A stretch of 64,000 bases of DNA from an uncultured Acidobacteriota bacterium (GCA_903873705.1 CAIQPK010000048.1:103603-167602), one strand, 5' to 3'. Shown: positions 33,922 to 43,187, counted from the first letter of the stretch. Program-made: numbers and translations. The notes: generated by a model from the sequence alone, not told the origin.

Positions 33922-35598
33922 ATGCGGAAATACGCGCTTTTACTATGCATGCTGATGGCTTTCTCAGCCATCAGCACGGTTGCGGAAGTTCATACCCTGG
34001 TGGTGCTCAGCCAGGACGATCATAGTGTTTACGACATCAACCCTGTAACAGGAGCGGTGCTCAAACAGGTGCGTCTGGATGGTGTGCCGCGCGACGCCAT
34101 CTTCAGCTGGGACGAGCAGCATATCTTTGTTGCGCTGCCCGAACTGGGCGAGGTCGCGATTGTCGATGTGACGACGTTCAAGCAGACCGGCAAGATTGTA
34201 AACCCTGCGTTCAAGCGTACGGGGGGCGGGGTTCTGGGCCTTTCCAATTCAGCTGACGGCGAGAAGCTGTATGTGGGTGGCGAGGGTGGCCTTTATGTGT
34301 ATGACCCCAAGCTGCTGATCTTCAACCCTGAGGTGAACCAGCCTGGGAAGAAGATTGCCATCAGCGCCAGGGACGGCCAGTACTTCAAGCCGCAAGGGAC
34401 GACCGACAAGCTGTACTACCCGTTCCGCAGCGACAACCAGGTTGTGGTGGTCGATACCAAGACGGACAACGTTGTGGCTACGGTGCCGGTGAAGGGCGGA
34501 CCGATGGACGTGGTGTTCGTCATCGGCAATGAAGCCTGGGTGCAGTGCGAAGACGGCACGATTGCCTTGATCGATACCGCTAAGGACGTGGTGAAGCAGA
34601 CGATCCAGACTGGCGGTAAGGGTGCAGGACGCATCTCTATTGCGGCGGACATGCGGTACGTCGCCTCCACCCACAAGGACAGCGGTGATGTGACGTTGCT
34701 GAACCCGGTGGACAAGAAGGTGGTTGGGACCATCAAGACCGGTGCGGGAACTTCGGCGGCGTCGTTTGCGCCAATCAACACGGGCAAGGACTGGGTGCCG
34801 GATGCGACGACGGAGATGTACGTGTCGAACGCGACAAGCTCGGAGCTTTTGGATGTGGACCTGGCGACGATGGCCGTAGCGCATCGTCAGAAGCTGGGTT
34901 CAGGGTTGACGGCCAATTTCATTCACTACACCTACGGCGCGGGATTCGCTCCGCCGCGCGAAGGTACCGATCAGCGGCTGCTGGAGACTGACCTCTTCAC
35001 GGCATACACGTACCGGATGTTCCTGTACGACGTGTCCCCGGTGCACCAACACCGCGGCGACATGGTGGGTGTATGGATCGGCACCGGCACGGCGAAGAAC
35101 GGCTGCTGGGACCCGACCTGCCCGTCCAACGCGACCAACCAAGGCGTCGGCAGCGGCAAGTTGAAGCTGCCGTATAACAACGGTGATCGCATCACTGGCT
35201 CAATCATGCAGCAGCGGCGCGGCGTTATCCACCAGGAAGAAGGCGGATCCAATAGCCCACCGATGTCCATCATGTTCGAGATGAAGAACAACTATTATCG
35301 CCAGCACAATCTGAAGAAGGTATCGGCATTGGCTGATGCCGGCTTCCGCAAGCTGTATGAGACGCCGCGCGCGATCGGTTGGGAGACGACGATTTGGCCG
35401 GGCGACAAGCCGCTGGTTTTGCCCGAGGGAGACTTCGCCCAGGTGTACCTGGGAGGCGGTCTGCTCCGCCTCACCCAGCAGGATGGGAAGCCACAGATCA
35501 TCCACCGCTTCTACGGCGATTGGGACTATACCCCCGGCCCCCACAAGCTCGAAGCGCTCACCAACGCCAACCGCATTATTATTGTCGAATTCAAGTAG
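33922..35598 (+). CDS. Exported YVTN beta-propeller protein with cupin-like C-terminal domain
   Basis: A 558-residue protein. The signal peptide is 'MRKYALLLCMLMAFSAIST', cleaved near 'VAEVHT'. Residues ~25-330 show repeated propeller blades ('HSVYDINPVTGAVLKQVRL', 'EVAIVDVTTFKQTGKIV', 'NQVVVVDTKTDNVVATVPV', 'GTIALIDTAKDVVKQTIQ', 'GDVTLLNPVDKKVVGTIKT'). From ~350 a different domain begins, with 'SPVHQHRGDMVGVWIGTG' and late strands 'QIIHRFYGDWDYTPGPHKLE', resembling a cupin barrel; the HQH could bind metal. The ATG at 33922 is chosen for GAGGTGG just upstream and the signal peptide; the frame stays open upstream into the previous gene. A perfect 14-bp hairpin follows the stop. Confidence 0.82.
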   Translation: MRKYALLLCMLMAFSAISTVAEVHTLVVLSQDDHSVYDINPVTGAVLKQVRLDGVPRDAIFSWDEQHIFVALPELGEVAIVDVTTFKQTGKIVNPAFKRTGGGVLGLSNSADGEKLYVGGEGGLYVYDPKLLIFNPEVNQPGKKIAISARDGQYFKPQGTTDKLYYPFRSDNQVVVVDTKTDNVVATVPVKGGPMDVVFVIGNEAWVQCEDGTIALIDTAKDVVKQTIQTGGKGAGRISIAADMRYVASTHKDSGDVTLLNPVDKKVVGTIKTGAGTSAASFAPINTGKDWVPDATTEMYVSNATSSELLDVDLATMAVAHRQKLGSGLTANFIHYTYGAGFAPPREGTDQRLLETDLFTAYTYRMFLYDVSPVHQHRGDMVGVWIGTGTAKNGCWDPTCPSNATNQGVGSGKLKLPYNNGDRITGSIMQQRRGVIHQEEGGSNSPPMSIMFEMKNNYYRQHNLKKVSALADAGFRKLYETPRAIGWETTIWPGDKPLVLPEGDFAQVYLGGGLLRLTQQDGKPQIIHRFYGDWDYTPGPHKLEALTNANRIIIVEFK

Positions 35599-35621
35599 GG
35601 CTTGACCCTCTCCTGCAGCAG

Positions 35622-35653
35622 CACGGCCCCATCCGCACCCGGATGGGGCCGTG
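35622..35653. terminator. Strong GC hairpin after the propeller/cupin gene
   Basis: CACGGCCCCATCCG (35622-35635) pairs perfectly over 14 bases with 35640-35653 around a 4-base loop, 24 bases after the stop. There is no T-tract, so it is a likely T-less terminator or mRNA 3'-end stabiliser. Confidence 0.6.
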
Positions 35654-35876
35654 TCGCGTACGCCAATAGTCCAGCTCGGATTGCCGGAGAGATTTCCCCC
35701 CCCAGCACCCGCGCCGGTCCTCACAAGGCTTCGATCCGCGCCGATATCGTCGTAGACTAGGGTGGCTGAGCCGGTAGCCGTTGGAGTATGTTGTCGTTGT
35801 GGATCAGCCGGATTCGGCGTGCCTGCAGTCAAGTCGCGGGCCGGTGGCTAAATCGCGTTTAAAATCAGGTAACCCC

Positions 35877-37214
35877 ATGGTTGAACAGCAAGCCGAAGTC
35901 GCGGTAGACGCTCAAAACAAAGACGTCGTGGAGCAGGTAGAACGAATCCTGCGCAGCGAGGAGTTCCGCAACTCGGAAGTTCTGCGCCGCCTGCTCAAGT
36001 TTCTTGCCGACAAACTGGGCTCTGGCGATGGCGACGATATCAGGGAGTATAGCGTCGCGATTGGTGGCGAGGGCGCACCGTCAGCCAGCGATCCGCACCA
36101 TAATTCCACCATCCGCATTCAAGTCGGTCGCTTGAGAAGAAAGCTCGCCGACTACTATCGCTCCGAAGGCCAGAACGACCCGATCATTGTCGATGTCCCG
36201 AAGGGCGCCTACAAACTCCACTACGCGTATCGAGAAGAAACAAGTTCGTCGCCAATCTCGGATATCCCGGCATTTTCTGCGTCCTTTGGGGGCACACTCG
36301 ATCGACCCGCGAGCCCGAGCCGGCCATCGACAAAGCCTTCCCTGTTCGCCGTCCTAGCATGCGCTGTGCTGCTCCTGATCATGGCGGGCGCTGCCTGGCT
36401 GTGGCAAAGCAGGAGTCGGACCGCCGCCACGCTCGCCGGTTTCTCGCCGGAGTTGCAGGAGCTCTGGCAGCCCTTCCTCGATTCCAAACGGCCGCTCATT
36501 ATGGCGATTCAAGATCCCCTCTTCGCCGAAATCAGATCGGGTGACGGCATCTATATCCGTGATCGCGGAATGAACGAATGGAAGGATGCGCTTGATTCGC
36601 CGTCGATCGTGGCCGCTCAAAAGGCCGCTAAGGGCTCGGACATGCAGCCCAATCACACGTTCATCACTTTTGAGCAGGCACGGACATCGCTTCTCATTAC
36701 CAAGCTGCTGGGTCAGCACGTAGAGAATCTCAGTATCGCCAGAGCCAGTGAGGTCACCCTGCAGCAAATGGCTGACAACAACGTGCTCTTCATCGGCATT
36801 CCGCGTGAGTTTTTCGCCAGTGAGATTCAACCGATGCCCATTCACCCTCAATTGGTGCCGGAGAAAGCGGGTATCCGCAACCTTAGCCCACGAGCCGGTG
36901 AACCGCAGCTTTTCGCTAATGACTTTTCCTGGTTTCCGAACGATCAAGGAACGGTTTACGCGTTGATATCGCACCTTCCCGGTCCGCTGGGTGATAACGA
37001 CACCGAAAGCTTCGTCTGCCGCCGGCCCGCTGGTTTCGTCGCGGCAGTAAAAGACTTTACCGATCCCGTGGCGGCCAAGGGGATCGTCGACGCGCTGAAA
37101 AAGGCGTCCGGCGGACGCATGCCCCGTTACTTTCAGGTGGTGTTGAAGGTCCAGTTCAAGGCTGACGTTCCCATCACGACTGAACTGGTTCTGGTGCGCT
37201 CACTCAGCTCATAG
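35877..37214 (+). CDS. Membrane-anchored winged-helix (OmpR-like) DNA-binding protein
   Basis: A 445-residue protein. The N-terminal ~115 residues show the acidobacterial/adenylate-cyclase-associated winged-helix pattern: 'VERILRSEEFRNSEVLRRLL', 'LADKLGSGDGDDIREYSVAI', 'STIRIQVGRLRRKLADYYRS' and 'DVPKGAYKLHY'. A proline/serine linker and one membrane helix (~residues 162-182, 'FAVLACAVLLLIMAGAAWLW') lead to a ~250-residue, probably periplasmic, domain of unknown fold. It would be a one-component sensor that binds DNA from the membrane. The ATG at 35877 is preferred because AGGTAA precedes it and conserved sequence starts soon after. It precedes an ECF sigma/kinase pair on the same strand by 90 bases, so it may sense the same signal. 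Confidence 0.8.
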   Translation: MVEQQAEVAVDAQNKDVVEQVERILRSEEFRNSEVLRRLLKFLADKLGSGDGDDIREYSVAIGGEGAPSASDPHHNSTIRIQVGRLRRKLADYYRSEGQNDPIIVDVPKGAYKLHYAYREETSSSPISDIPAFSASFGGTLDRPASPSRPSTKPSLFAVLACAVLLLIMAGAAWLWQSRSRTAATLAGFSPELQELWQPFLDSKRPLIMAIQDPLFAEIRSGDGIYIRDRGMNEWKDALDSPSIVAAQKAAKGSDMQPNHTFITFEQARTSLLITKLLGQHVENLSIARASEVTLQQMADNNVLFIGIPREFFASEIQPMPIHPQLVPEKAGIRNLSPRAGEPQLFANDFSWFPNDQGTVYALISHLPGPLGDNDTESFVCRRPAGFVAAVKDFTDPVAAKGIVDALKKASGGRMPRYFQVVLKVQFKADVPITTELVLVRSLSS

Positions 37215-37304
37215 AGGCGTTTCCAAATCGGCCGTGGCCTAAACTCGACGCGGTGCGATGGACAGCCTCGGTGCAGGTTGTAGACTTATCGTCAATTCAA
37301 CCAC

Positions 37305-37853
37305 ATGGGCGACATTACGCAAATCCTGAAAAGCTGGAATGCCGACCGATCCGCCGCGATCGAGCAGCTCACGCCGCTGGTCTATAAGGAGCTGCATAAG
37401 ATTGCCGCAAGCTATATGCGCGCCACGCCGCCTGACCACACCTTGCAAGCCACCGCGCTCATCAATGAAGCCTACCTGCGCATGGTGAAGCAGGAAAGTG
37501 CGACCTACACCGATCGCGCACACTTTTTCGCGCTTGCGGCGAAAATGATGCGGGGCATTCTCGTCGACTTCGCCCGTGCGCGCGCGGCTGAAAAGCGCGG
37601 CAGCGGCGGCAAAGTGCAGCTCGATGGCAACATCGATCTTTCCGACGGCGGTGCTGCACAATTCCTCTACGTACATGAGGCACTGGACAAGCTGAAGAGT
37701 GTCGAACCGCGCAAAGCGATGGTGATTGAGCTCAGGTTTTTCGGCGGGCTTACTTTTGAAGAAATTGCCGAAGTGCAGAGCATATCGCTGATCACGGCCA
37801 AACGCGATTCAGCTTATGCGGAGGCATGGCTGCGGCGGGAGTTGGCGGGATGA
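37305..37853 (+). CDS. ECF-type RNA polymerase sigma factor (Sig-70_X6-like)
   Basis: A 182-residue sigma factor. Region 2: 'LTPLVYKELHKIAASYM', 'TLQATALINEAYLRM', 'AAKMMRGILVDFARAR'. Region 4: 'VIELRFFGGLTFEEIAEVQS' followed by 'ISLITAKRDSAYAEAWLRREL'. The ALINEAYLR motif places it in the same group as the sigma factors at 651 and 10946, but unlike those it is co-directional with its kinase. Its stop overlaps the kinase start (ATGA at 37850-37853), which implies translational coupling. No classical anti-sigma factor is present, and regulation by the kinase is inferred from the coupling. Confidence 0.94.
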   Translation: MGDITQILKSWNADRSAAIEQLTPLVYKELHKIAASYMRATPPDHTLQATALINEAYLRMVKQESATYTDRAHFFALAAKMMRGILVDFARARAAEKRGSGGKVQLDGNIDLSDGGAAQFLYVHEALDKLKSVEPRKAMVIELRFFGGLTFEEIAEVQSISLITAKRDSAYAEAWLRRELAG

Positions 37854-40573
37854 CCCCTGCACAACGCGAACGCGTCGATGAGCTGTTCGGCGATCTTTGT
37901 GAGCGGTCTGCGGCAGATTGGGACAAGATCCTCTTGCCCGAAACCGATCCCGAGGTGGCCGCCGAGGTGCGCTCGCTTTTACTCCACGTCGGAACCCCCA
38001 CCAAGGGCATAGCGACCCCGATTGGCAACATGATGCGTGAGGCCAGCGGATCTGGCATCTTTGAAGATCGTACCGCCGGCCCAGGCACGCGCTTCGAGCG
38101 CTACCGTATCGAGCGCCGGATCGGCCAGGGCGGCATGGGTGATGTCTACGAAGCCGTCCGCGACAACGACTTCCACAAGCGCGTGGCGTTGAAGATCGTT
38201 CGCCATGGGCTGGACTCCGAGCTGGCGCGGGAGCGGTTTCAGCAGGAGCGCCAAACACTGGCGGTCTTGGAGCACCCTTACATTGCCCGCTTGCTGGATG
38301 GCGGTGAAGCGGCAAACGGCTGTCCCTACCTGGTGCTGGAGTTTGTCGATGGTGAGCCCATCGACCAGTACTGCACCGGCCATTCTCGGGACGAGGTACT
38401 GACGCTCTTCCTCAAGGTGTGTGAGGCGGTCGAGTACGCGCATCGCAATCTTGTGGTGCATCGCGATTTGAAGCCGGCAAACATTCTCGTCACATCGGAG
38501 GGCGAACCCAAGCTGCTGGACTTCGGCATTGCGAAGCTGCTCGATCCCGGCGCTGCAGTGACACAAACCCTGGCAAGAACGCTGACGCCCCAGTACGCCA
38601 GTCCCGAACAGGTTCGCGGCCAGGCCATCACAACCGCGTCGGATGTTTACTCGCTGGGCGTCGTTCTCTATCAGCTTTTGACCGGCCGCAAGCCGTACAC
38701 CGTGGAGACCACCAGCGACTTTTCACTGGAGCGCGTTATTTGCGAGGAACCACCCGCTCCGCCGCAACTGGACGATGAGTTGGACGACATCCTGATGATG
38801 GCACTGCGTAAGGAGCCCGAGCGCCGCTACGCGAGCGCTGCGGAGCTGGCTCGCGATATCGCTCGCTACCGCGACAACGAGCCGGTAAGTGCGGCTCCCG
38901 ATTCCACCGCGTACCGCGTACGTAAGTATGTTGTTCGCCATTGGATCGGACTCGCGTCGACAACCGTGGCGGTGCTCGCCCTCTGTATTGGCGCAGGCGT
39001 GGCAACCTATCAGGCGTATATCGCGAAGCAGCGATTCAACCAGGTTCAGAAACTGGCGACGTCCTTTCTCTTCGATTTTCACGACCAGATCGTCAACGTC
39101 GCCGGCACCACCAAGGCCCGTGCACTGGTCGTGAAAACGGCTATGGAGTATCTCGGAGATCTCTCCAGAACCGCAGGATCGGACCCCGAACTCCAGGGCC
39201 AGTTGGCGCAGGCCTACTCGCGTGTGGCCGACGCGCAGGGTGCGCCGGGGATGGCCAATCTGGGTGACAGAGCCGGCGCGGAAGCCAACTACAAGCACGC
39301 AGCCGATCTCTACGAACAGCTGTTGAAGCGTTATCCCGCGTACACCACAGATGCCGTGTTGAACGCCGTAAAGCTCATCAATTTCTACCTGAATGACAGC
39401 CGGGTCAACGACGCGCAAAGCGTTTTCGATCATGCCTTCGTCTTGGCCAACCCTTTGAAGAAGGACAACTCTACTGTCGCTTTGCGGACTCTTTCTGCGC
39501 TGTATTCAGCCGGTGGCAGTCTGCAGGCTGCGCTGGGAAACTACGACCTCAACGTAAAGTACCTGCATCAATCTCTGGAGTATCTCGATCGCTGGGCCGC
39601 TACCCCCCAGGGAGGAGATCCTGCAGCCATTGATGCCGCCGTCGGCAAAGAACATCTGCGCGTCGGTCGTGCGTTGATTGGTATCCCCCGTCTCAGCGAG
39701 GCCGAGGAAGAGATGAAGGCAGCCGATCATTTTCTCGGTCGGGCATTCGCACTCCAGCCGCAGAATGCCCTCTATCGCGGCAATCTTTACGCGGCGAAAG
39801 GTAGCCTGAGCGCGCTTTACAGTGCGCAGGACGTCCCGCACCTGGAGCGCTTTGCGGAGAGCGCAACGCTGAGTCGTCAGGCTATTGATCTTCTGCAGCC
39901 GCTGGTTGAGGCGGAAACGACGGATATGCACTCCCGCGTGCAGTCCATGCGGCAGTGGATCATCCTGTCGCTCAGCACGGTTCGGACTCAGCAGGGTACC
40001 GGGCTGGCAGAAATCCATAAGGCACTCACTCTTTGGGACGAGGTATCGCATGCCCCTGCCGCCTCCATTAACGATCAGAGCGGCATCATGGACGACTTTA
40101 GAAACGGCGTCCAGGTCTTCGCGTTGAACGGGCATCATGACGAAGCCAGGGCGCTTGCAGCGCGCATTCTCCGAATCCGCCGCACTATGCTGGCTGGCAA
40201 GCCACCTACGGATGACGACCTCTGGTACCTCGTCGCCGATCTGCAAACGGCTGCGGAAGCTGCCCGTTCAGCCGGCCAGGCTGCCGAGGCCGATCGCCTC
40301 TACACTGAGGCTGTTCGAACGGCTGCCCCATTTGCTGCTGCCGCTGACCGCATCGTTCCCACCGCCTACGTAGCGGCAGACTTCTATGCCGCGTTACGCA
40401 GAGACCGCAACCTTGCCGGTCGCTGCACTGAAGCCGACCAATGGCGGGAAAAAGGTATAGGCGTCTGGGGATTCCTGGCGCCCAAAAATGCCTATGCCGC
40501 TCAGAGGTTGCGCGGTGCGGAATCCGCGACGACAGGCTGTTCCAATCGCCCCCGCAGTCCGTTCTTCGATTGA
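37850..40573 (+). CDS. Membrane Ser/Thr protein kinase with TPR-like C-terminal region
   Basis: A 907-residue protein. The N-terminal ~80 residues are followed by the kinase domain (~85-350): glycine loop 'GQGGMGDVYEA', catalytic Lys in 'VALKIV', 'VVHRDLKPANIL' (full HRD), 'LLDFGIAKL' and 'SPEQVRGQ'. One membrane helix ('STTVAVLALCIGAGVATY', ~365-385) is followed by ~500 residues of TPR-like helices. The start at 37850 is fixed by the ATGA overlap with the ECF sigma gene. It has the same architecture as the kinase at 8292, but with an intact HRD motif. The likely substrate is the coupled sigma factor or another regulator. About 50 bases separate its stop from the chemosensory/STAS block. Confidence 0.93.
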   Translation: MTPAQRERVDELFGDLCERSAADWDKILLPETDPEVAAEVRSLLLHVGTPTKGIATPIGNMMREASGSGIFEDRTAGPGTRFERYRIERRIGQGGMGDVYEAVRDNDFHKRVALKIVRHGLDSELARERFQQERQTLAVLEHPYIARLLDGGEAANGCPYLVLEFVDGEPIDQYCTGHSRDEVLTLFLKVCEAVEYAHRNLVVHRDLKPANILVTSEGEPKLLDFGIAKLLDPGAAVTQTLARTLTPQYASPEQVRGQAITTASDVYSLGVVLYQLLTGRKPYTVETTSDFSLERVICEEPPAPPQLDDELDDILMMALRKEPERRYASAAELARDIARYRDNEPVSAAPDSTAYRVRKYVVRHWIGLASTTVAVLALCIGAGVATYQAYIAKQRFNQVQKLATSFLFDFHDQIVNVAGTTKARALVVKTAMEYLGDLSRTAGSDPELQGQLAQAYSRVADAQGAPGMANLGDRAGAEANYKHAADLYEQLLKRYPAYTTDAVLNAVKLINFYLNDSRVNDAQSVFDHAFVLANPLKKDNSTVALRTLSALYSAGGSLQAALGNYDLNVKYLHQSLEYLDRWAATPQGGDPAAIDAAVGKEHLRVGRALIGIPRLSEAEEEMKAADHFLGRAFALQPQNALYRGNLYAAKGSLSALYSAQDVPHLERFAESATLSRQAIDLLQPLVEAETTDMHSRVQSMRQWIILSLSTVRTQQGTGLAEIHKALTLWDEVSHAPAASINDQSGIMDDFRNGVQVFALNGHHDEARALAARILRIRRTMLAGKPPTDDDLWYLVADLQTAAEAARSAGQAAEADRLYTEAVRTAAPFAAAADRIVPTAYVAADFYAALRRDRNLAGRCTEADQWREKGIGVWGFLAPKNAYAAQRLRGAESATTGCSNRPRSPFFD

Positions 40574-40623
40574 CGTCCTCCAGCATCGCCACCTGACCGG
40601 CCTGGTGTATGTTTTCAGTAGTC

Positions 40624-40962
40624 ATGGAAATCTCTATTGAACACATCAACAGCCTGCTCTACATCACCGTATCGGGCCGCCTTGATACCGCGACTTCAGC
40701 CCTGTTCGATGCGCAAATGGCGGCAGAGCTGACTCACCCTCAGCCGCGCATCCTGGTGGGTCTCGCCGGCGTGACCTATGTCAGCAGCGCGGGCCTGCGT
40801 TGTGTTCTGCGGCTGATCAAACATACTGCAGCCCATGGCGGCCGATTAGGTCTGGTCGCCACGCCACCCCACATCATGGAGGTCGTCGAAATTTCCGGCT
40901 TTCCCGGGCTGGTCGATATCTACGCCGACCGCGCCACTGCCCTGGCAGCCCACGCAGCCTGA
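40624..40962 (+). CDS. STAS-domain anti-sigma factor antagonist
   Basis: A 112-residue single STAS domain (SpoIIAA/RsbV type). 'LLYITVSGRLDTATSALFDA' is the first strand-helix unit. 'VGLAGVTYVSSAGLRCVLRL' contains the conserved phospho-serine site (Ser54/55), and 'EVVEISGFPGLVDIY' ends the domain. In partner-switching systems the unphosphorylated form binds and inhibits an anti-sigma kinase, and a PP2C phosphatase regenerates it. Both partners are encoded nearby: an RsbW-like kinase at 49975 and a REC-PP2C at 46631. An in-frame ATG at 40609 would add five residues; neither start has a strong Shine-Dalgarno. It opens the chemosensory gene block. Confidence 0.9.
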   Translation: MEISIEHINSLLYITVSGRLDTATSALFDAQMAAELTHPQPRILVGLAGVTYVSSAGLRCVLRLIKHTAAHGGRLGLVATPPHIMEVVEISGFPGLVDIYADRATALAAHAA

Positions 40963-41041
40963 CCTTGCGTCACCATCTTTGCTCTTCCCCAACGTCGACA
41001 GCAGCCGTATCCTAAGCACTATTCGGATCTGAGGATGAATC

Positions 41042-41461
41042 ATGGCAGCCGAGGCACAGCGCCGGATTGGACTTCGCCTTCGCCTCTCCACGGGCCTGTG
41101 CAGCATTCCGCTGCAGCGCGTCCACCGCGTGGCCGGATACGCCACGCTGAGCGGCGTGCCCGACGACTACTTTCTGGGCTGGCTACTCTTCCAGGGCGAG
41201 CAGGTTCCCGTCTTCGATCTCAATCGCGTCGTCTGCGACCAACCCACTCCGGAACAGTTCAGCAGCCGCATCATCATCTGCAGCACCTCCCAGAAAGCGC
41301 CGACACCCTTGATTGGCCTGCTGGCCGCAGGCCTCACCGACACGGTCGCGGACGACGTTTCCGCGACCGCAAATGGCGAGACCGTGGAGCAGCTGGACGT
41401 CGACTCTTATCTTCCCCTGCTTTATCCGCTCATCCCCGCAATACCGGCAGGAATCGCATGA
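41042..41461 (+). CDS. cheW: CheW-like coupling protein (WspB position)
   Basis: A 139-residue CheW domain. 'STGLCSIPLQRVHRVAGYA' corresponds to the first beta-barrel, and 'FLGWLLFQGEQVPVFDLNRV' is the CheW core where G-x-x-x-x-RG..I/V-P-V-x-D-L is expected. A C-terminal strand set follows. It scaffolds chemoreceptor and CheA. GAGGATG precedes the ATG. Its stop overlaps the cheR start (ATGA). It occupies the place of WspB, ahead of CheR, as in the Wsp operon. It is shorter than many CheW proteins but complete for the core. Confidence 0.85.
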   Translation: MAAEAQRRIGLRLRLSTGLCSIPLQRVHRVAGYATLSGVPDDYFLGWLLFQGEQVPVFDLNRVVCDQPTPEQFSSRIIICSTSQKAPTPLIGLLAAGLTDTVADDVSATANGETVEQLDVDSYLPLLYPLIPAIPAGIA

Positions 41462-42630
41462 AGCGCGGTGCGAGCCCAACCATTGCGGATCGCCTCGCTG
41501 CCGCCATCGGCGTCGATCCTGACTCGCTCGATTCCGGCCGGCTGCAATGGATCGTCGAAGGCCGCTGCCGCCTGCTCGGCTTCAAGGACCCAGCTCACTA
41601 CGTGGCTCATCTCCAGACCAGCGACGAAGAACTCAACGCCTTGGTTGAAGAAGTAGTAATCCAGGAGACCCGCTTCTTTCGCGATCCGGCCGTCTTCGAA
41701 AGCATCCGCGCTGCACTTCCGGCGCTTGCCGAGTCATTCCCGGGACCTCTCCGCATCCTTTCGGCACCCTGCGGAACGGGGCAAGAGGCCTACTCGCTCG
41801 CCGCCACCTGCCAGCAGGCCGGCATTCCTCTTTCGCGTTTCCTGATTGACGCCTTTGACATCTCCGAGACAGCCCTTGCGACGGCTCGCCGCGCTGCTTA
41901 TCCAGAACAATCTTTGCGCCATCTATCCCTAGAACAACAGCGCAGTTGCGCGACCCTCCACCATAATCACTGGAAAATTCACGAAGCGCTGCGTCAGAGG
42001 ATACACTTCGAGCGCCGCAATCTTGCCGAACCCGGTGCGCTCACTTCCGGCGAACCGAAGTATCACCTCATCCTGTGCCGGAACCTTTTTATCTATCTGC
42101 GTCCGCAGGCCAGAGCGGCCCTGGCGCAGTCGTTAGCGGCCGCGTTGTTCCTCGGCGGGCGTCTGGTGGTCGGCACGGCAGACCGCGTGGAAGAGCTGAA
42201 GGACTTTGCGCCCGTGCGCCCGGCTTCCTCATTTGCGTTTACGCATCGTGCCCCCGCTGTTGCCGCGCCCGAATCTCCTCGCGCCACAGTTGCCCCGCGT
42301 CCGCTTCCGGCCCGGGGCAAACGGAAACCCCTGCCCGAGCCGGCGCAGACTCCCGCCACCGCACCCGAGCTTCTGAAGAACGCGATCGAGTACCAGCAGA
42401 TTGGCAACCTGAGCAAGGCCGAGCGCCGTTGCCGTCAGGCGCTCTATCTCGCGCCGGAGTACATACCCGCGCTCGAGCTCCTCCTCACCCTGTGGCACCA
42501 GCAACCCAACTCGCGCCTTCGCCACGCCCTGAAGGCACGGCTGGTCCGAACCCGTCTGGCCGCGCAGATCCCAAGTACGTTCCTCGAACGCATGACTGAT
42601 GACGCGATGGAGACGAAGGAGGTCCTATGA
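41458..42630 (+). CDS. cheR: CheR-type protein methyltransferase with TPR tail (WspC-like)
   Basis: A 390-residue protein. The CheR domain (~1-265) shows 'EEVVIQETRFFRDPAVFESI', the SAM-binding 'RILSAPCGTGQEAYSLA' (variant of SAxCStGEEpYS), 'IDAFDISETALATARRAAY' and 'YHLILCRNLFIYL' (variant of D-I-I-F-C-R-N-V-x-I-Y-F). A Pro/Ala-rich linker leads to a short TPR-like C-terminus ('IEYQQIGNLSKAERRCRQAL'). It methylates receptor glutamates using S-adenosylmethionine. The TPR extension is shared with WspC. The start at 41458 overlaps cheW by ATGA; the frame remains open upstream through cheW, but that is shadow. It overlaps the next cheW by 4 bases. Confidence 0.92.
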   Translation: MKRGASPTIADRLAAAIGVDPDSLDSGRLQWIVEGRCRLLGFKDPAHYVAHLQTSDEELNALVEEVVIQETRFFRDPAVFESIRAALPALAESFPGPLRILSAPCGTGQEAYSLAATCQQAGIPLSRFLIDAFDISETALATARRAAYPEQSLRHLSLEQQRSCATLHHNHWKIHEALRQRIHFERRNLAEPGALTSGEPKYHLILCRNLFIYLRPQARAALAQSLAAALFLGGRLVVGTADRVEELKDFAPVRPASSFAFTHRAPAVAAPESPRATVAPRPLPARGKRKPLPEPAQTPATAPELLKNAIEYQQIGNLSKAERRCRQALYLAPEYIPALELLLTLWHQQPNSRLRHALKARLVRTRLAAQIPSTFLERMTDDAMETKEVL

Positions 42631-43184
42631 CGGACCCAGTCCAGGCCGCGCAGCCCGAAGCGGAGCAGCCCAGCATCTTCGACCGCCCCTTGCCGGACGG
42701 CTACCGCGATGAGTTGCGCACTCTTGCAGCCGAGCGCTTTGCAGAGCCCTCGCGACGCCAGGGATCGCTGGTGCATTTTCAGTTGGGGCAGTTACGGCTC
42801 GCACTGCCAACGCGTGTGGCTGCGGCCGTCGCTCCCGTCCTGCACATTGCACGCATTCCACACCGCAGCAGCACCGTACTGCTGGGCCTTGCGGCCTTTC
42901 GCGGGGACATTCTGCCCTGCTGCTCGCTTGCCCGCATCCTTGATGTAGCTCAAGCGGAAACAAACGTGACGCGGACGCTCATCCTTGAAGAAGCGCCCGG
43001 CAGGCGCTGGGCCGTCCCCATCGACGGCGTACTCGGCGTACGCCTCGCCGACAGCGAGCCCATCACCTGCGATCTGCCGGTGTCTGAGCAATGGATCAGC
43101 GGCAGCTTTCAGGACGATGCCGGCATCTTTCACCTTCTCGATCATGAAGTACTCTTCCGCCAGATAACATTGGCAACGGCCTGA
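42627..43184 (+). CDS. cheW: CheW-like coupling protein (WspD position)
   Basis: A 185-residue protein. A ~45-residue N-terminal extension is followed by a CheW domain: 'SLVHFQLGQLRLALPTRVAA', 'AVAPVLHIARIPHRSSTVLL' and 'LAAFRGDILPCCSLARIL' (the G..L.FRG..IP..DL element). It ends with 'WAVPIDGVLGVRL' and 'GIFHLLDHEVLF'. A second CheW between CheR and CheA is the Wsp layout (wspD). It overlaps cheR by ATGA and lies 3 bases before cheA. Confidence 0.9.
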   Translation: MTDPVQAAQPEAEQPSIFDRPLPDGYRDELRTLAAERFAEPSRRQGSLVHFQLGQLRLALPTRVAAAVAPVLHIARIPHRSSTVLLGLAAFRGDILPCCSLARILDVAQAETNVTRTLILEEAPGRRWAVPIDGVLGVRLADSEPITCDLPVSEQWISGSFQDDAGIFHLLDHEVLFRQITLATA

Positions 43185-43187
43185 CCT

